In this document: piece by piece, positions 9,507 to 19,164 of the stretch
Position numbering within the stretch: position 1 is the stretch's first letter
How the letters are laid out: each line of letters begins with the position of its first letter
Source of the DNA: Halocaridina rubra
Taxonomy: Eukaryota > Arthropoda > Malacostraca > Decapoda > Atyidae
Reading direction: 5' to 3'
Assembly (NCBI GenBank): GCA_037179515.1
Contig: JAXCGZ010023991.1
Coordinates: 1 to 19,164 of the forward strand
DNA: 19,164 bases
Translations under genes and position numbers: made by a program
Notes under the pieces: generated by a model
Told to the model about the DNA's origin: nothing
What the model saw: only the letters and a program-made list of their open reading frames with translations
The model's database searches: none

Positions 9507-9819
9507 AGAGTAACCTGGGGCTACTCTTCTTTACCAGATCCAAATGATGAGGGATCAACTGGAGTATTTGACTTCATAACACTGTTTCTAAAGCCTATTT
9601 CAGTAGGAGTAACATACTCCCCATCCCGAGAAGAACTGCAGTTTTTTCCCTCTTACGCCCATCCACTAGTGACCAATATGATAATTAAAAGAGAGACTTA
9701 TTAGACAGTGATGACTGAATTTTACGATATTTTCGAGAGAAAAAAACAACCAACTTTAAACTTAGGAAATATAATAGGTGAAGTCACTTAGCTAACGAAC
9801 GAAGGCACATATGTTGCAA

Positions 9820-9823
<4 letters not shown>
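9507..9823. other. Unassigned flank right of the LTR element
   Basis: A plus frame runs through here to 9704 but starts inside the LTR. Neither strand shows RT C-terminal motifs, so this is not the missing continuation of the plus-strand LINE that ends at 1985. No other feature recognised. Confidence 0.5.
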
Positions 9824-9914
<91 letters not shown>

Positions 9915-9920
9915 TCTCTC
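9824..9920 (+). repeat. (TC)n microsatellite
   Basis: Nearly pure TC dinucleotide for about 97 bases, with one CC interruption at 9910-9911. Confidence 0.97.
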
Positions 9921-9966
9921 ATCTTCGTTACATTTAGACTTGTGAAGCACCAAAGAATGTTCGACG

Positions 9967-9987
9967 TTATTATTATTATTATTATTA

Positions 9988-10057
<70 letters not shown>
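9967..10057 (+). repeat. (TTA)n microsatellite
   Basis: About 90 bases of TTA/ATT trinucleotide with one TTG interruption near 9989-9992, only ~46 bases after the (TC)n tract. Confidence 0.97.
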
Positions 10058-11677
10058 GTTAAAATAAATAGATATGCTACATGGTTATAAAAATATGAAA
10101 AAAAGAGCTTACGATTGTTTATTACCATTGATGTATAAATGGATAACATCCCTGTCAAAAAATATCTATCATGATTCTTCGCAAGTTTTAATTAACTGTA
10201 ATATAATATACAGGGAAGGGGAGGGTATGGAAACTCCCCCCTTAGAACGAATGCTACCCGGACGATTGCCCCTTTGGACAACTCCTCCTAATGAAAAATC
10301 GGACAATTGCTCCTTGATAATATTAAAATGAAATATATCATATAATTTAGAAATAATGAATCAGTCCCCACAATAGGCACCTGATGGATTTTTAGATGCT
10401 TAATCTGAAATTGAATTTAGGTTATGTTGGGTTTTAAGATTTTTATTGAATACCATAGGGGCAATTACCCCAGGGGCATATGTTCTTAGGGGCAATCGTC
10501 CTAAGGGGAATTTATCATGAGTAACTACCCAATGGAACATTTTTCCTGCCTTCATAGCAGGGCCTATGTAATGTTACGTACAGAAGGCCTACTCTGCTGA
10601 TTATATCATCACATTTTGTGCCACAATGAGTCCTCATAACGGGGGTGGACACAGATTAGAGCTGGGGAATTAGAGTTGGTTACCTTTACGGAATGGCAAA
10701 TATGGAAAGCCTATTGGCTTAAAAGACCACAAGGAGGGTGACTAAAGAATATTTCTGAATAAAAATATTATTTCTATATATTAGGGTTTAGTTTTCTCCA
10801 ATTTGTAATATCTCTAAGAATTTTTTTTCACTTTGCTAGGTCAATTTTAGCCGGGGAGAGACTTACATTAGTCATGTATCACAAGTGACTGACTCTTCGG
10901 GATCTGTAAAGCTATATTTATGACTTCAAAAAGAATTTTACCCTCATTGTGGAAATTCTAACTCATTTTAAGAATTTTATGTTAAATCCTAATCAGTGGT
11001 TCTCCAAACATCGTTGTCATTAATACTAGGCTACGATGTATTGGTTCTTTGATCTGTGAGAAAAAGGATTTCTTATGATTTAAATTCTTGTTAAACTAAT
11101 AATAAGGTAAAATTACCTAGGAAATTGGGACTTAGAAAAACTCGTGGCATTAAAACGTGTCAATGAAACAATGCAACACAGCCATTAAGCCTTTTGTGGA
11201 TCATATAAAGAAGAGCAACCCCAGGGTTTTCTTCTCAAGTTACTGATAATATAAAAGGTAAGTCACTTAACATGACATCATTTACAGGGTTACTGAACTT
11301 TACTATGAGCTTTTTTTAGGGGATGGGGTTACTCGTCTATAAAAAATCCCATTTTGTTACCCTATTGGGTGAGTTTATACTGATCATCCGAGGTACTTAA
11401 AAAGAGTAATAACTGTGATCGTTATTAAGATTTCTCATCGGGACTGAAGGCTAGACTGACAACTACCTGCACACTATTTATTCAGTAATAGAACCGAGAT
11501 GTTTGTTACCAATATTAGATGGGAAATGACAAGTGCTAAACTCTATAAAAGATACTTACTCACACACTTATTATATAACTCAGGAAACATAAATATAATC
11601 AATGGATTACATGTCACGAGTAGAAAGCTATCCTAGGTATTTTAGGATCAAGTATAGATATAGATACCCAGTACATT

Positions 11678-11680
<3 letters not shown>
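10058..11680. other. AT-rich unassigned region with a palindrome cluster
   Basis: About 1.6 kb without a supported gene. At 10260-10501 there are four near-copies of a 13-14-base palindrome close to GGGGCAATTGCCCC: 10260-10272, 10301-10313, 10458-10471 and 10489-10501. An imperfect inverted repeat (AGCAGGGCCT... / ...AGGCCTACTCTGCT) lies at about 10557-10600. The small plus frame 10074-10331 overlaps the first two palindromes and shows no motif. The remaining ~1.1 kb, up to the CA repeat, looks like ordinary AT-rich intergenic DNA. Confidence 0.5.

Positions 11681-11720
<40 letters not shown>
11681..11720 (+). repeat. (CA)20 microsatellite, left of a LINE fragment
   Basis: About 40 bases of pure CA. 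It ends directly at the first in-frame codons of the LINE fragment that follows. Confidence 0.97.
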
Positions 11721-11723
<3 letters not shown>

Positions 11724-12091
11724 CTAAGCTTGAAAAAGTTCAAAGACATGCCACGAAACTGGTGCCAGAAATACGCAATCTCAGTTATGATGAGAGGCTG
11801 AGGGAATTAGACTTACCATCACTCGAAGCTAGAAGATTGAGGGGGGATATGGTGACAGTCTTTAAGTTCCTTCATGGTTATGATAGAGTGGTTAGGGATC
11901 GATATTTTGATATGGCTGGCTCTAGAACTAGAGGTCATTGTTTGAAGCTTCGTAAGAAAACTTCTTTGCAGGATGTAAGGAAATACTTTTTCAGTGTAAG
12001 AGTAGTTGATAATTGGAAATCGCTAAGCGAGGAAGTAGTTAATGCTATCTCAATCCATAGTTTTAAGGACAGGTATGATAAGTATGACTAA
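11719..12091 (+). pseudogene. 3' end of a LINE reverse transcriptase (L2/CR1-like), 5'-truncated
   Basis: An uninterrupted frame starts right at the CA repeat and ends at TAA 12089-12091, about 123 codons. It begins AKLEKVQRHATKLVPEIRNL and continues with RELDLPSLEARRLRGD, FKFLHGYD, then ...VRKYFFSVRVVDNWKSL and a short basic/aromatic C-terminus. This is the post-thumb C-terminal region of L2/CR1-group LINE ORF2 proteins, known from the LEKVQ...A-x-KLVPE and LPSLExRRxRGD signatures. The catalytic RT domain is absent, the usual result of incomplete target-primed reverse transcription. A ~75-base 3' UTR follows before the (CA)n tail. There is no in-frame stop, suggesting modest age. An ATG start is not expected in a 5'-truncated copy. 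Confidence 0.82.
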
Positions 12092-12162
12092 GTCTAAAAT
12101 GGAACCGATGAGGAGACGGGAAGATACGAGCTTTGGGCTCTTTCCCGTAAACACAATTAGGT

Positions 12163-12166
<4 letters not shown>
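12092..12166 (+). other. 3' UTR of the truncated LINE
   Basis: Short stretch between the LINE stop codon and the CA repeat, containing CTTTGGGCTCTTTCCCGTAA. It ends GGTAAGT before the microsatellite. Assigned by position only. Confidence 0.5.
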
Positions 12167-12763
<597 letters not shown>

Positions 12764-12919
12764 CTATGACCATGAGGATGAGGTTGCTTGGCTGCATGAG
12801 ACGCCGCCCGCCATGAGGTTCAGAAAGTACTCACTCTCACCTTTTGAGACGAGGTGATGTGACTGCTCCCGAGTGCTCCTCTCAGGCTGAGTGGGTGGAC
12901 GATACCGGGGTATAGCCAT
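12764..12919 (-). CDS. Possible short ORF / first coding exon, 51 codons, unassigned
   Basis: On the minus strand an ATG at 12917-12919 in the context CAAGATGG opens a 51-codon frame to TAG at 12764-12766. It begins MAIPRYRPPTQPERSTREQS, which is proline- and arginine-rich. After codon 26 the DNA reads AAAAG/GTGAGAGTGAGTAC, two overlapping good matches to the 5' splice-site consensus. The part before this site is GC-richer than the surroundings. This looks like a candidate first exon ending near 12841, but I see no downstream exon, and chance can produce such a pattern. Upstream on the minus strand, AATATATGAAAT at about 12953-12964 is a possible TATA-like element. Function unknown. Confidence 0.22.
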   Translation of the reverse strand: MAIPRYRPPTQPERSTREQSHHLVSKGESEYFLNLMAGGVSCSQATSSSWS

Positions 12920-12964
12920 CTTGAGGTGAAAATCATTTATCTGTTCTTGGATTTCATATATTCT

Positions 12965-13192
12965 TTTGCATATCTCTCTTTCATTTAATGAACAGTATTT
13001 TAAAAGTTTACCTGTAGTATGTTCGGTTCTGCTGTGGGCAAGAATTTACATAGGCCTTTACTGGCAACAAATATGTACTTATGTTTTTTCAGGCACTGAC
13101 TGCAATATAACTGTTGGTTATCATATTTTTTCACTGAAATACTTCCCGTTAGGTTTGAATGTGGCATCTAGTGCTATATTGGGCTGAGTTTC
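12965..13192. other. Unassigned sequence
   Basis: A plus-strand 73-codon frame (12966-13187) fills this interval. It is hydrophobic in composition and has no motif, recognisable family or supporting signal, so I do not call it a gene. Confidence 0.4.
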
Positions 13193-13286
13193 AAAACCGC
13201 AAAATGCCAGAAAACAGGTGTCTAAACTTTTGCAAGTTAAAAACCGCAAAATGCCAGAAAACCGGTGTCTAGTTTTGCAACTTAAA
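13193..13286 (+). repeat. 47-bp tandem duplication, two copies
   Basis: Units start at 13193 and 13240 and share AAAACCGCAAAATGCCAGAA, then AA-C-[A/C]-GGTGTCTA and a TTTTGCAA[G/C]TTAA end. A few substitutions and a short indel separate the copies. Confidence 0.85.
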
Positions 13287-13760
13287 AATGATTAGCCGCT
13301 CATGTTATTTGAATTTACGTCAAAATAACATGACGTGTGCCTACACTCCCAGATATAAAATTATTCGGGTTTTCAGGCACTAGTACTGAGCGCCCAGTTT
13401 CAGCAAAAGTAGCCTCTGTGCCGCAGGATTTAATATATGTGACCAATATCTAGGGTAGTTGTTATTTTTCACATTTAAATCTATTATTATCTTAAGTGAT
13501 TTCTAGGTAAATATTTGCGCCACAATGAGTGAAATAAAAATACGAAATATTTCAAAATAAAGTCTAAAGATACTAAAGGAGTTCAGTCCAAGTAACACCT
13601 ATTTTAACTAGGGTGAACTAATGCCACTACTAGGCCTATACTAAGTAACCTACCCCCCCCCCCAACTAGCCTAATCAAAATGTAACAACGTTTTACTATT
13701 TTCTTTTTAGCTAACTGGGGTGTGAAAGTAATATTTACTCATTATTCAAATGAAAAAATT
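13287..13760. other. Unassigned spacer with poly-C run
   Basis: No gene seen. It contains an 11-base C run at 13653-13663. The rest is AT-rich with no recognised element. Confidence 0.5.
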
Positions 13761-13933
<173 letters not shown>

Positions 13934-14006
13934 GGTTATATGCTAGGTGTTCACGTTATATAAAAGTCATTATTTCTTTCAGTAATGGCGGTATAGGCAT
14001 TTGTAG

Positions 14007-14220
<214 letters not shown>

Positions 14221-14769
14221 TTAAAGGGAAACAAACCTCACAGTTTATATCTGCTATAGTAGGGATGAACGCATTCTATCTGAATGCCACTGTGTTCATA
14301 CTACAGTTTCCCCAACATCACTCGTGCTTTCGTTTTCGCATTTAATTCAATTCCCAATCTCATTCGGGACCAACAATAACCAAATATGCACAGAACAAGT
14401 GCAAACGCTGTCACCCCCTCCCCCTCCCCCTACCGTTCTCCGTGTTGATGGCGAGAATTTGACCTCCAACAAGACCATAGAACTTGCAACATTTATTGCA
14501 TGCAGGACACATCACAGAGAAACATGATAAATGAAATAAATAATAATAATTAATATAAGAATAATGAGGAAAGTAGCTTTAAGAAAGAACGTTAAGAATA
14601 AAATGAAATCAATATTTTTAGCGTCAAAATTAAAATGAAATAGAAATTTGTATTTTTTGTATTTTTTTTACTATTTTTTTATTAAATTTACTTTGTATTT
14701 AATTTACGTTTTGTAACTTAGTTCATATTTTTTGTTCGTATATTTCTTTATTACTTTTACTTTTTGTGG
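14221..14769. other. Unassigned spacer, becoming very AT-rich
   Basis: No supported gene. A C-rich CCCCCTCCCCCTCCCCC stretch lies at 14413-14430 (G-rich on the minus strand). From about 14520 the sequence is A/T-rich with long T runs (14650-14760) and could include the 3' tail of the minus-strand LINE to the right. Confidence 0.45.
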
Positions 14770-14857
14770 TTTATACCACCCTCCTGTAGAAGGCTTCCCC
14801 TCCTCTCTGGCGGGTCTTAAGTTTATTTAAATTTTTTCTTTTTTTACTTTTTATCTC

Positions 14858-15480
14858 TCACACCTTGAAAGGCTCATTTATAGTAAAGAGTTCGATATCG
14901 TAGCATTTTTCAAATAAGTATCTTTTCAGATTTTTCTTGAATTGCACCACATGTTCACTGTCTTTGAGTAGCACTGATAATTCATTATATAATCTTGGAG
15001 CACTATATTGATAGGTTCTACTACCAAAATTTCGATTAGATCTTGTTTCATACAGTCTGTATATGTCATTTGCATGTCTCACTGTGATGTTTGTTCCAAG
15101 TTCAAAAGGGACTAAATACTCATGTATTTTGGTTCTCTGGTCTTTAATGTCTTGTAGGTTAGCAAACAGATTTTGTATACAATTATTGCTTTTATCAGCA
15201 GCCAATGCAATTCAATCAGCGTCAGTGTACTTCTTTGACGTCGCTGTGTGCCTTCTATTAATCTTGCTGCTTTATTTTGAGTGATCTGAAGTTTTGTAAT
15301 AAATTGTTGGGCAAACCATAGTAAAGGGAATTGCAATAATCCAATCTATATATTATATGGTTATGAACAAGCGTATTTAGGGTATCTTCATTTAAATATT
15401 TTTTGATAAATGCAATATTTCTAGGATGATACTTACATGTATTTACTATATTCAATATCTGATTTTTCATAAAGTATTGT
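14858..15480 (-). pseudogene. CR1-like LINE ORF2, C-terminal region
   Basis: Three overlapping minus-strand frames carry one protein in order. 15258-15470 has YRLDYCNSLYYGLP. 15112-15336 has LQITQNKAARLI, then LIELHWL-x-IKAIIVYKICLLTYK. 14858-15205 has RNFGSRTYQYSAPRLYNEL, then QFKKNLKRYLFEKCYDIELF. These are the usual landmarks after the RT thumb in CR1-group LINEs. Two frame changes (about 15290 and 15120-15200) separate the pieces. It ends at a natural-looking stop near 14858, followed by a 3' UTR. Confidence 0.85.
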
Positions 15481-16299
15481 CAATAAAAACGCCCACGTTT
15501 CGCACGACTGGTACCAGTTTGATTTTGGATGCTCCAGTCTGCATATATTCTAATTGTGCAAAGTTTTTCAAGGTATATTTTGTCCCAAATAACATGCATT
15601 CAGTTTAATCATCATTCATTTTCAATTTCTTTTTAACCATCCAGTTTTTTATGTCAACCATTATTTCATCAATCTTATTAGTAGTGTTCTGAATAGTTGT
15701 TATCGCAAAATAGTATTGAGTATCATCAGCATACAATTTAAGTCCAACATTAATTTTTTTAGAATCCACGATAACTCAATTGTATAGATATTAAATAATG
15801 TGGGACCCAAGACACTACCCTGTGGTACCCCCATATTTATATCCATTATATTAGATTTTGCATTCGATATTGTAACTATAGCTTTTCTATTTTCTAAAAA
15901 GCTTTCAAGCCATTTATATGCATTTTCATCTATGCCAATAGATTTCAGGTCTCTAAGAAGATACTCATGGACAACTGTATCAAATGCAGCACTGAGGTCA
16001 AGCATGATCAGTATTCCACACTTTCCATTGTCAACCATAGAAATCATATCATTCATAATAGAGCAAACTGTTGTTTCTGTCGAGTGATTTTCTCTGTAAG
16101 CTGATTGATTTTCTGGTATTATATTGTTGTCTCTAAGGTGAATCCATAATTGATCATTAATTACAGTTTCAACTATTTTTGATAAATATGACAAGTTTGA
16201 TATTGGCCTGAAAGAGCCTAAGTCATTATGATCACCTTTCCCTTTATAGGTTGGTTTAATGCATCCTAATTTTTCACTTTTCAGGATATTTAGATTGTC
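15481..16299 (-). pseudogene. CR1-like LINE ORF2, reverse transcriptase domain, frameshifted
   Basis: The minus-strand frame is open from 16299 to 15700. It includes IKPTYKGKGD, FRPISNLSYLSKIVE, LDLSAAFDTV and GVPQGSVLGPTLF. An ATG is not expected inside the domain; the first Met-like position near 16194 is really a TTG leucine. The catalytic YADD is present at 15722-15733 but in a different frame. The shift most likely lies in the seven-T run 15754-15760 (A7 on the minus strand). Beyond it the RT continues as DTQYYFAITTIQ, then KKKLKMNDD, where a stop replaces the usual Lys, then CMLFGTK and VRNVGVFID before a further break. The domain content is complete, so it was once functional and decayed in place. 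Confidence 0.87.
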
Positions 16300-16633
16300 T
16301 TATACTGTACTCATGTTTACAATTTTGAGGTAAAAGTCCTATATTAAGCTTATATTTGGAGCATCATTAATATCTTTTATCGGGAATGGGTCATTTTCAC
16401 AATATGTACACTACTCTACCAATTACTTTTTTTAGATCATCCATGTTTAATTCGTTGAATTTATTTAGCTTTTTATATTCCAATTGTGGCATAAATGATG
16501 TACTGTATCTATAAAATTTATATCTGTAAAACTTCTATAAATCATTTCTGTTTTATCAAAATATTTGCCAATTCATTTGGGTTATTGCAGTTATTTGGCA
16601 GAACTTTTTCTTGTTTTATGCCTAATTAATCCT

Positions 16634-17780
16634 CTAAATTCTTATGCATCCGTTTTGTATCCTTATTTTTCGACCCTTTGTTGTAGTATATTCTTTTAGT
16701 TTTTCAACCAAACTATTATATTCATTTCTTGCTTTAATGTATAGCTTTCTTGTTTCCCTTGTTTTAGCTCTTTTCCACTTATCTTCCATGTTACGTCTCT
16801 TTCTTTTTGCTCTATGTAATTCTTTATTGAACCACATAGCCTTGTCCTTAATTATTATTTTCTTTTCAATTTTGGGGCATTTCTCAGTATAAGTTTCAGA
16901 GCACAGTGTATTACTTTTATCAGCATAGCAGTCTACACAGGACTTACTTTGTATACCTAATAGACAATCACAGCTTATGTTTTCATTATTAATTTTCATT
17001 ATACAGTCATCAATAAATGCCCTTGCAACAAATCTCGATTTATCTGTATAAATAATTTTTTTCCATATAGATTTAGATTTCTCGAAATCAACACAAAAAG
17101 TCATTAATTTATGCACTGGTGAGACTGAAAGCTCAGGCTCAACTTCAAGTGTTTTTATTAGGTTAGGATCTTTATAATGTATTACCAGGTGTAGTATATG
17201 ATCATGTATAGTTGTAAGGTCTGTCACACTGTTCATTAAGTTGTGTGTTTCAAGAAGTTCAATAAATTCTTTTTCATTACTCCTGACCTCATCTAGTCTT
17301 AAATTAGAGTCACCACAAATGAATACTGTTCTCAGATCATTTATTGTATCTAACAGATTGTCAAATTCTTCAAGAAATTTCTTTTCACTTCTATTAGGTG
17401 GTTTATAAATCGCAATTATTCGTATGAGTTTATTATTGAATAATACTTCTAAATGTATGTACTCAAAAGTTTCAAAATATAAATGATTTTTTATGATTAT
17501 TTTAGAAAAAGGCTTAGAAATTAAGATACCCACTCCACCACCTATTCTATCCTTTCTGGGTAAATGATAAAAATTGTGTTGCTGGCTTCCTTTCTTTAAT
17601 TTTTTCGTTATCCCTCACATCACCCCATTGCCAAGTTTCAATCAAAATACATATATCTAGTTTAAGTTCATTTATCAAGTTTCTAATTTTAATAGTTTTA
17701 TTGCCCACTGACTGAATATTTATTAGACTACATGAAATATTAATTTTCTTTGATGCCATGATCGGTTTTTTATTCCTCAC
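16634..17780 (-). pseudogene. CR1-like LINE ORF2, APE-type endonuclease and linker
   Basis: The N-terminal part (17547-17780) shows INIQSVGNK and LIETW, with the conserved Asn and metal-binding Glu. A one-base frame change near 17545 leads to the second frame (16634-17533) with GILISK, IYKPPN, ICGDSN (GDxN site, Phe replaced by Ser), TIHDHILHLV and VSPVHKLM, where the catalytic SDH is altered to a Pro-Val-His form. The linker to the RT follows, Lys/Arg-rich with WFNKEL and AKRKRRN and paired helical charges typical of the region. The substituted active site and the frameshift indicate loss of nicking activity. The 335 bases between 16634 and 16299 appear to be linker with stops. Confidence 0.83.
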
Positions 17781-17897
17781 AGTTCATCCCTATAAATTGG
17801 ACATTTAATTTCATTTGTCCTGTGGTTAATGTCCATTAATCCTTTCTTTATACAATTTATGCATTTTGCCTCTGTAGTTTCTTGACATTCTTTAAGT

Positions 17898-18553
17898 TTA
17901 TGATCTCTCCCACACTTTGCACATACCTGCTTTTAATTGTATCCATGCTTTATGTCCAAATTCTTGGCGCTTGAAACACTGAAAAACTTTGTTGGTGTCA
18001 AATACTTTACTTCTTCCATACATTGTATACAACACGTCATCACGAATAAAGATTTTTATCCTTTTTTCTGGGCTGCATTTTGTATATCTATCATCTTGTT
18101 TTGCATTCAATTTCTTGACGATTTTAAAATCATCATCATCTTTAAAAAGTGTTTGAGTCCATGAATTCTTCATGACTATGTTGTGTTGTCTACAATATAT
18201 CTTCTTTATCATCATCTCTGGAAACGTTTCATACCTTAATTTTTGGCTTAAGTTTATTCTTTTCATTTATTGAGATGTTAGTCTCTTCTTTGTTGTCGTC
18301 AAATTCATTCTTTGCATCCTCCAATTTTTTTGTCTCTAAAATTTACAATAAAGTGACCATCCTTTGTTTCTTTCACTTCATCAACTTGTGTTTTTATCTT
18401 CATTATCTTCTTTTTGTTTTCTGCTGCCTTTCCTTTCTCATCCGTAGATTTCATCACAAGCGTATTCTTTGTTTTCAACTTCTCAGAGTAAGTTTTCATT
18501 TTCTTGTCTTCATCAGATTTCTCGTATCGTTTGTTGTTGTTGCTAACTTTCAT
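17898..18553 (-). pseudogene. CR1-like LINE ORF1, central and zinc-knuckle region
   Basis: Two minus-strand frames. 18305-18553 is very Lys/Glu-rich, ending with KIKTQVDEVKETKDGHFIVN, a strand-like pattern resembling the RRM-type core of LINE ORF1 proteins. 17898-18266 carries ...VFQCFKRQEFGHKAW and then a Cys, matching a CCHC zinc knuckle in spacing but with one expected Cys read as Arg and the second knuckle eroded. A frame change lies near 18270-18305. ORF1 proteins bind element RNA. The RRM reading is tentative; the knuckle is clearer. Confidence 0.65.
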
Positions 18554-18577
18554 ATCAATTTCTAATATGTGTTGTTT

Positions 18578-18957
18578 TTATTCTTCATTCTGTTGACATA
18601 GGCTTTCCATTTGTTTAAATAGGCCTTCTATGAAATTCTGTTGCAGTTGCATTTGATCCATTACTTGTTGTAATGATTCAGCATTTGCATTGCAATATTC
18701 CCCTTGTACACCTTTCATTGATTTGTTTTTCTCACATCCAAGAACATATATACGTAATCCTTTTGCTGTAGATAATATTGTTGACAAGATTCGTGCCCAA
18801 ATTCCCCAAACCAGAACACAATTCCTCATAATGATACCACTTCTCACAAAAGTCACAGATAATACCCTCATCGACGACAACTGTTCTGCAATGCCCACAT
18901 AGTACAGCCATCAGCAGAATCTGCTGACTCTTCAAGTAAAGGGTTTGCCGTTACCAT
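18578..18957 (-). pseudogene. CR1-like LINE ORF1, N-terminal PHD finger and coiled-coil region
   Basis: A minus-strand ATG at 18955-18957 begins MVTANPLLEESADSADG. After a one-base frame change the adjacent frame reads LCGHCRTVV...ICDFCEKWYHYEELCSGL, then ...YICSW. That is the C-x2-C ... C-x2-C-x4-H ... C pattern of a PHD finger, with the conserved Trp before the His. The last Cys pair straddles another frame break before CEKNKSMKG. Next comes a Gln/Met-rich amphipathic stretch (SLQQVMDQMQLQQNFIEG), likely a short coiled coil. PHD fingers usually read histone tails; in CR1-like LINEs the role is thought to be chromatin targeting, which is inference here. Confidence 0.75.
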
Positions 18958-19164
18958 TGTTATATTTTCTCCTGTTTTTATTTCACTTTTTCCTTTTAAC
19001 TCTTTTTTTTTCTTCATTTATATACTTTATACAAGTAGATACAAGTTCATCTATACAAATCATTAATGCTTATTTGTTTCGATTTTGTTTGCTTCTTATG
19101 TTTTCTTTGAAATGTTTTCATATTTTCCCCCACCACAAGGGTGGTGGTTTTAAGCCACCACTAC
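18958..19164 (-). other. 5' leader of the CR1-like LINE
   Basis: A/T-rich leader with purine-rich blocks on the minus strand (for example the run before the ATG). At the window's right end a perfect 7-bp stem GTGGTGG...CCACCAC with a 7-base loop is followed by a G-rich run. The true 5' end of the element is not determinable because the window ends here. Confidence 0.5.

Larger units (their letters stand above)
14770..19164 (-). mobile_element. CR1-like LINE with PHD-type ORF1, near full length, decayed
   Basis: Reading the minus strand from the right edge: a 5' leader with hairpin GTGGTGG...CCACCAC (about 19143-19163), ORF1 remnants with a PHD finger and zinc knuckle, an APE-type endonuclease, a linker, an RT and a C-terminal region ending near 14858. 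A 3' UTR follows with its own small hairpin GTGGT-ATAA-ACCAC (about 14765-14780). PHD fingers in ORF1 are a described feature of some CR1-like LINEs. Every module is broken by frameshifts or stops, so it is inactive. The left boundary is uncertain, and the element may continue past the right edge. Confidence 0.82.

Noticed and set aside
9438..9704. 88-codon plus frame crossing the right LTR boundary
   Set aside because: It starts inside the LTR and continues into unrelated flank, so it is a junction artefact. I tested it as the missing LINE continuation and found no RT C-terminal motifs.

Overview
This window reads as a stretch of arthropod nuclear genome, most likely a decapod or other malacostracan crustacean (inference from repeat style, not proven). 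It is AT-rich and packed with long dinucleotide and trinucleotide microsatellites. Nearly every recognisable coding signature belongs to a transposable element. I see no bacterial operon, CRISPR array, rRNA or intact tRNA gene, and no convincing multi-exon host gene.

Layout. (1) 1-310, minus: a fragment of an RTE/craniofacial-development-protein-2-like LINE endonuclease that runs off the left edge. (2) 313-1985, plus: a CR1/jockey-superfamily LINE reverse transcriptase, 5'-truncated in the linker before the RT, with an open RT core (YADD present). (3) 1986-9506, minus: a 7.5-kb LTR retrotransposon with two 791-bp LTRs that are identical in this sequence. Orientation comes from a PBS-like TGG site next to the right LTR and a purine tract next to the left LTR. 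The ~5.9-kb internal domain has no recognisable gag-pol, only a 144-codon unassigned open frame beside the leader, so it looks like a large non-autonomous element (LARD-like). (4) 9507-11680: unassigned DNA with (TC)n and (TTA)n tracts and a cluster of GGGGCAATTGCCCC-like palindromes. (5) 11719-12166, plus: the 3' end of a second LINE with (CA)n on both sides, the right-hand one grading into (ACAT)n and (AT)n. (6) 12420-13740: mostly featureless, with a possible short first exon on the minus strand and a 47-bp tandem duplication. (7) 13761-14220: two long (AT)n tracts, the second being the apparent tail of a minus-strand tRNA-derived SINE. (8) About 14770-19164, minus: a nearly complete but frameshifted CR1-like LINE with an ORF1 PHD finger and zinc-knuckle remnant, an APE-type endonuclease, an RT with YADD and a C-terminal region.

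How the parts relate: the LTR element abuts the plus-strand LINE within its RT C-terminal region, but the LINE does not resume on the far side and no target-site duplication is visible, so the locus was rearranged or the insertion was not simple. The LINE and SINE tails adjoin the largest microsatellites, suggesting that element tails seeded or targeted these tracts. I did not find a clear new biological system. The most distinctive items are the apparently young, gag-pol-less LTR element with a duplicated U5/PBS segment, and the PHD-bearing CR1 relic.
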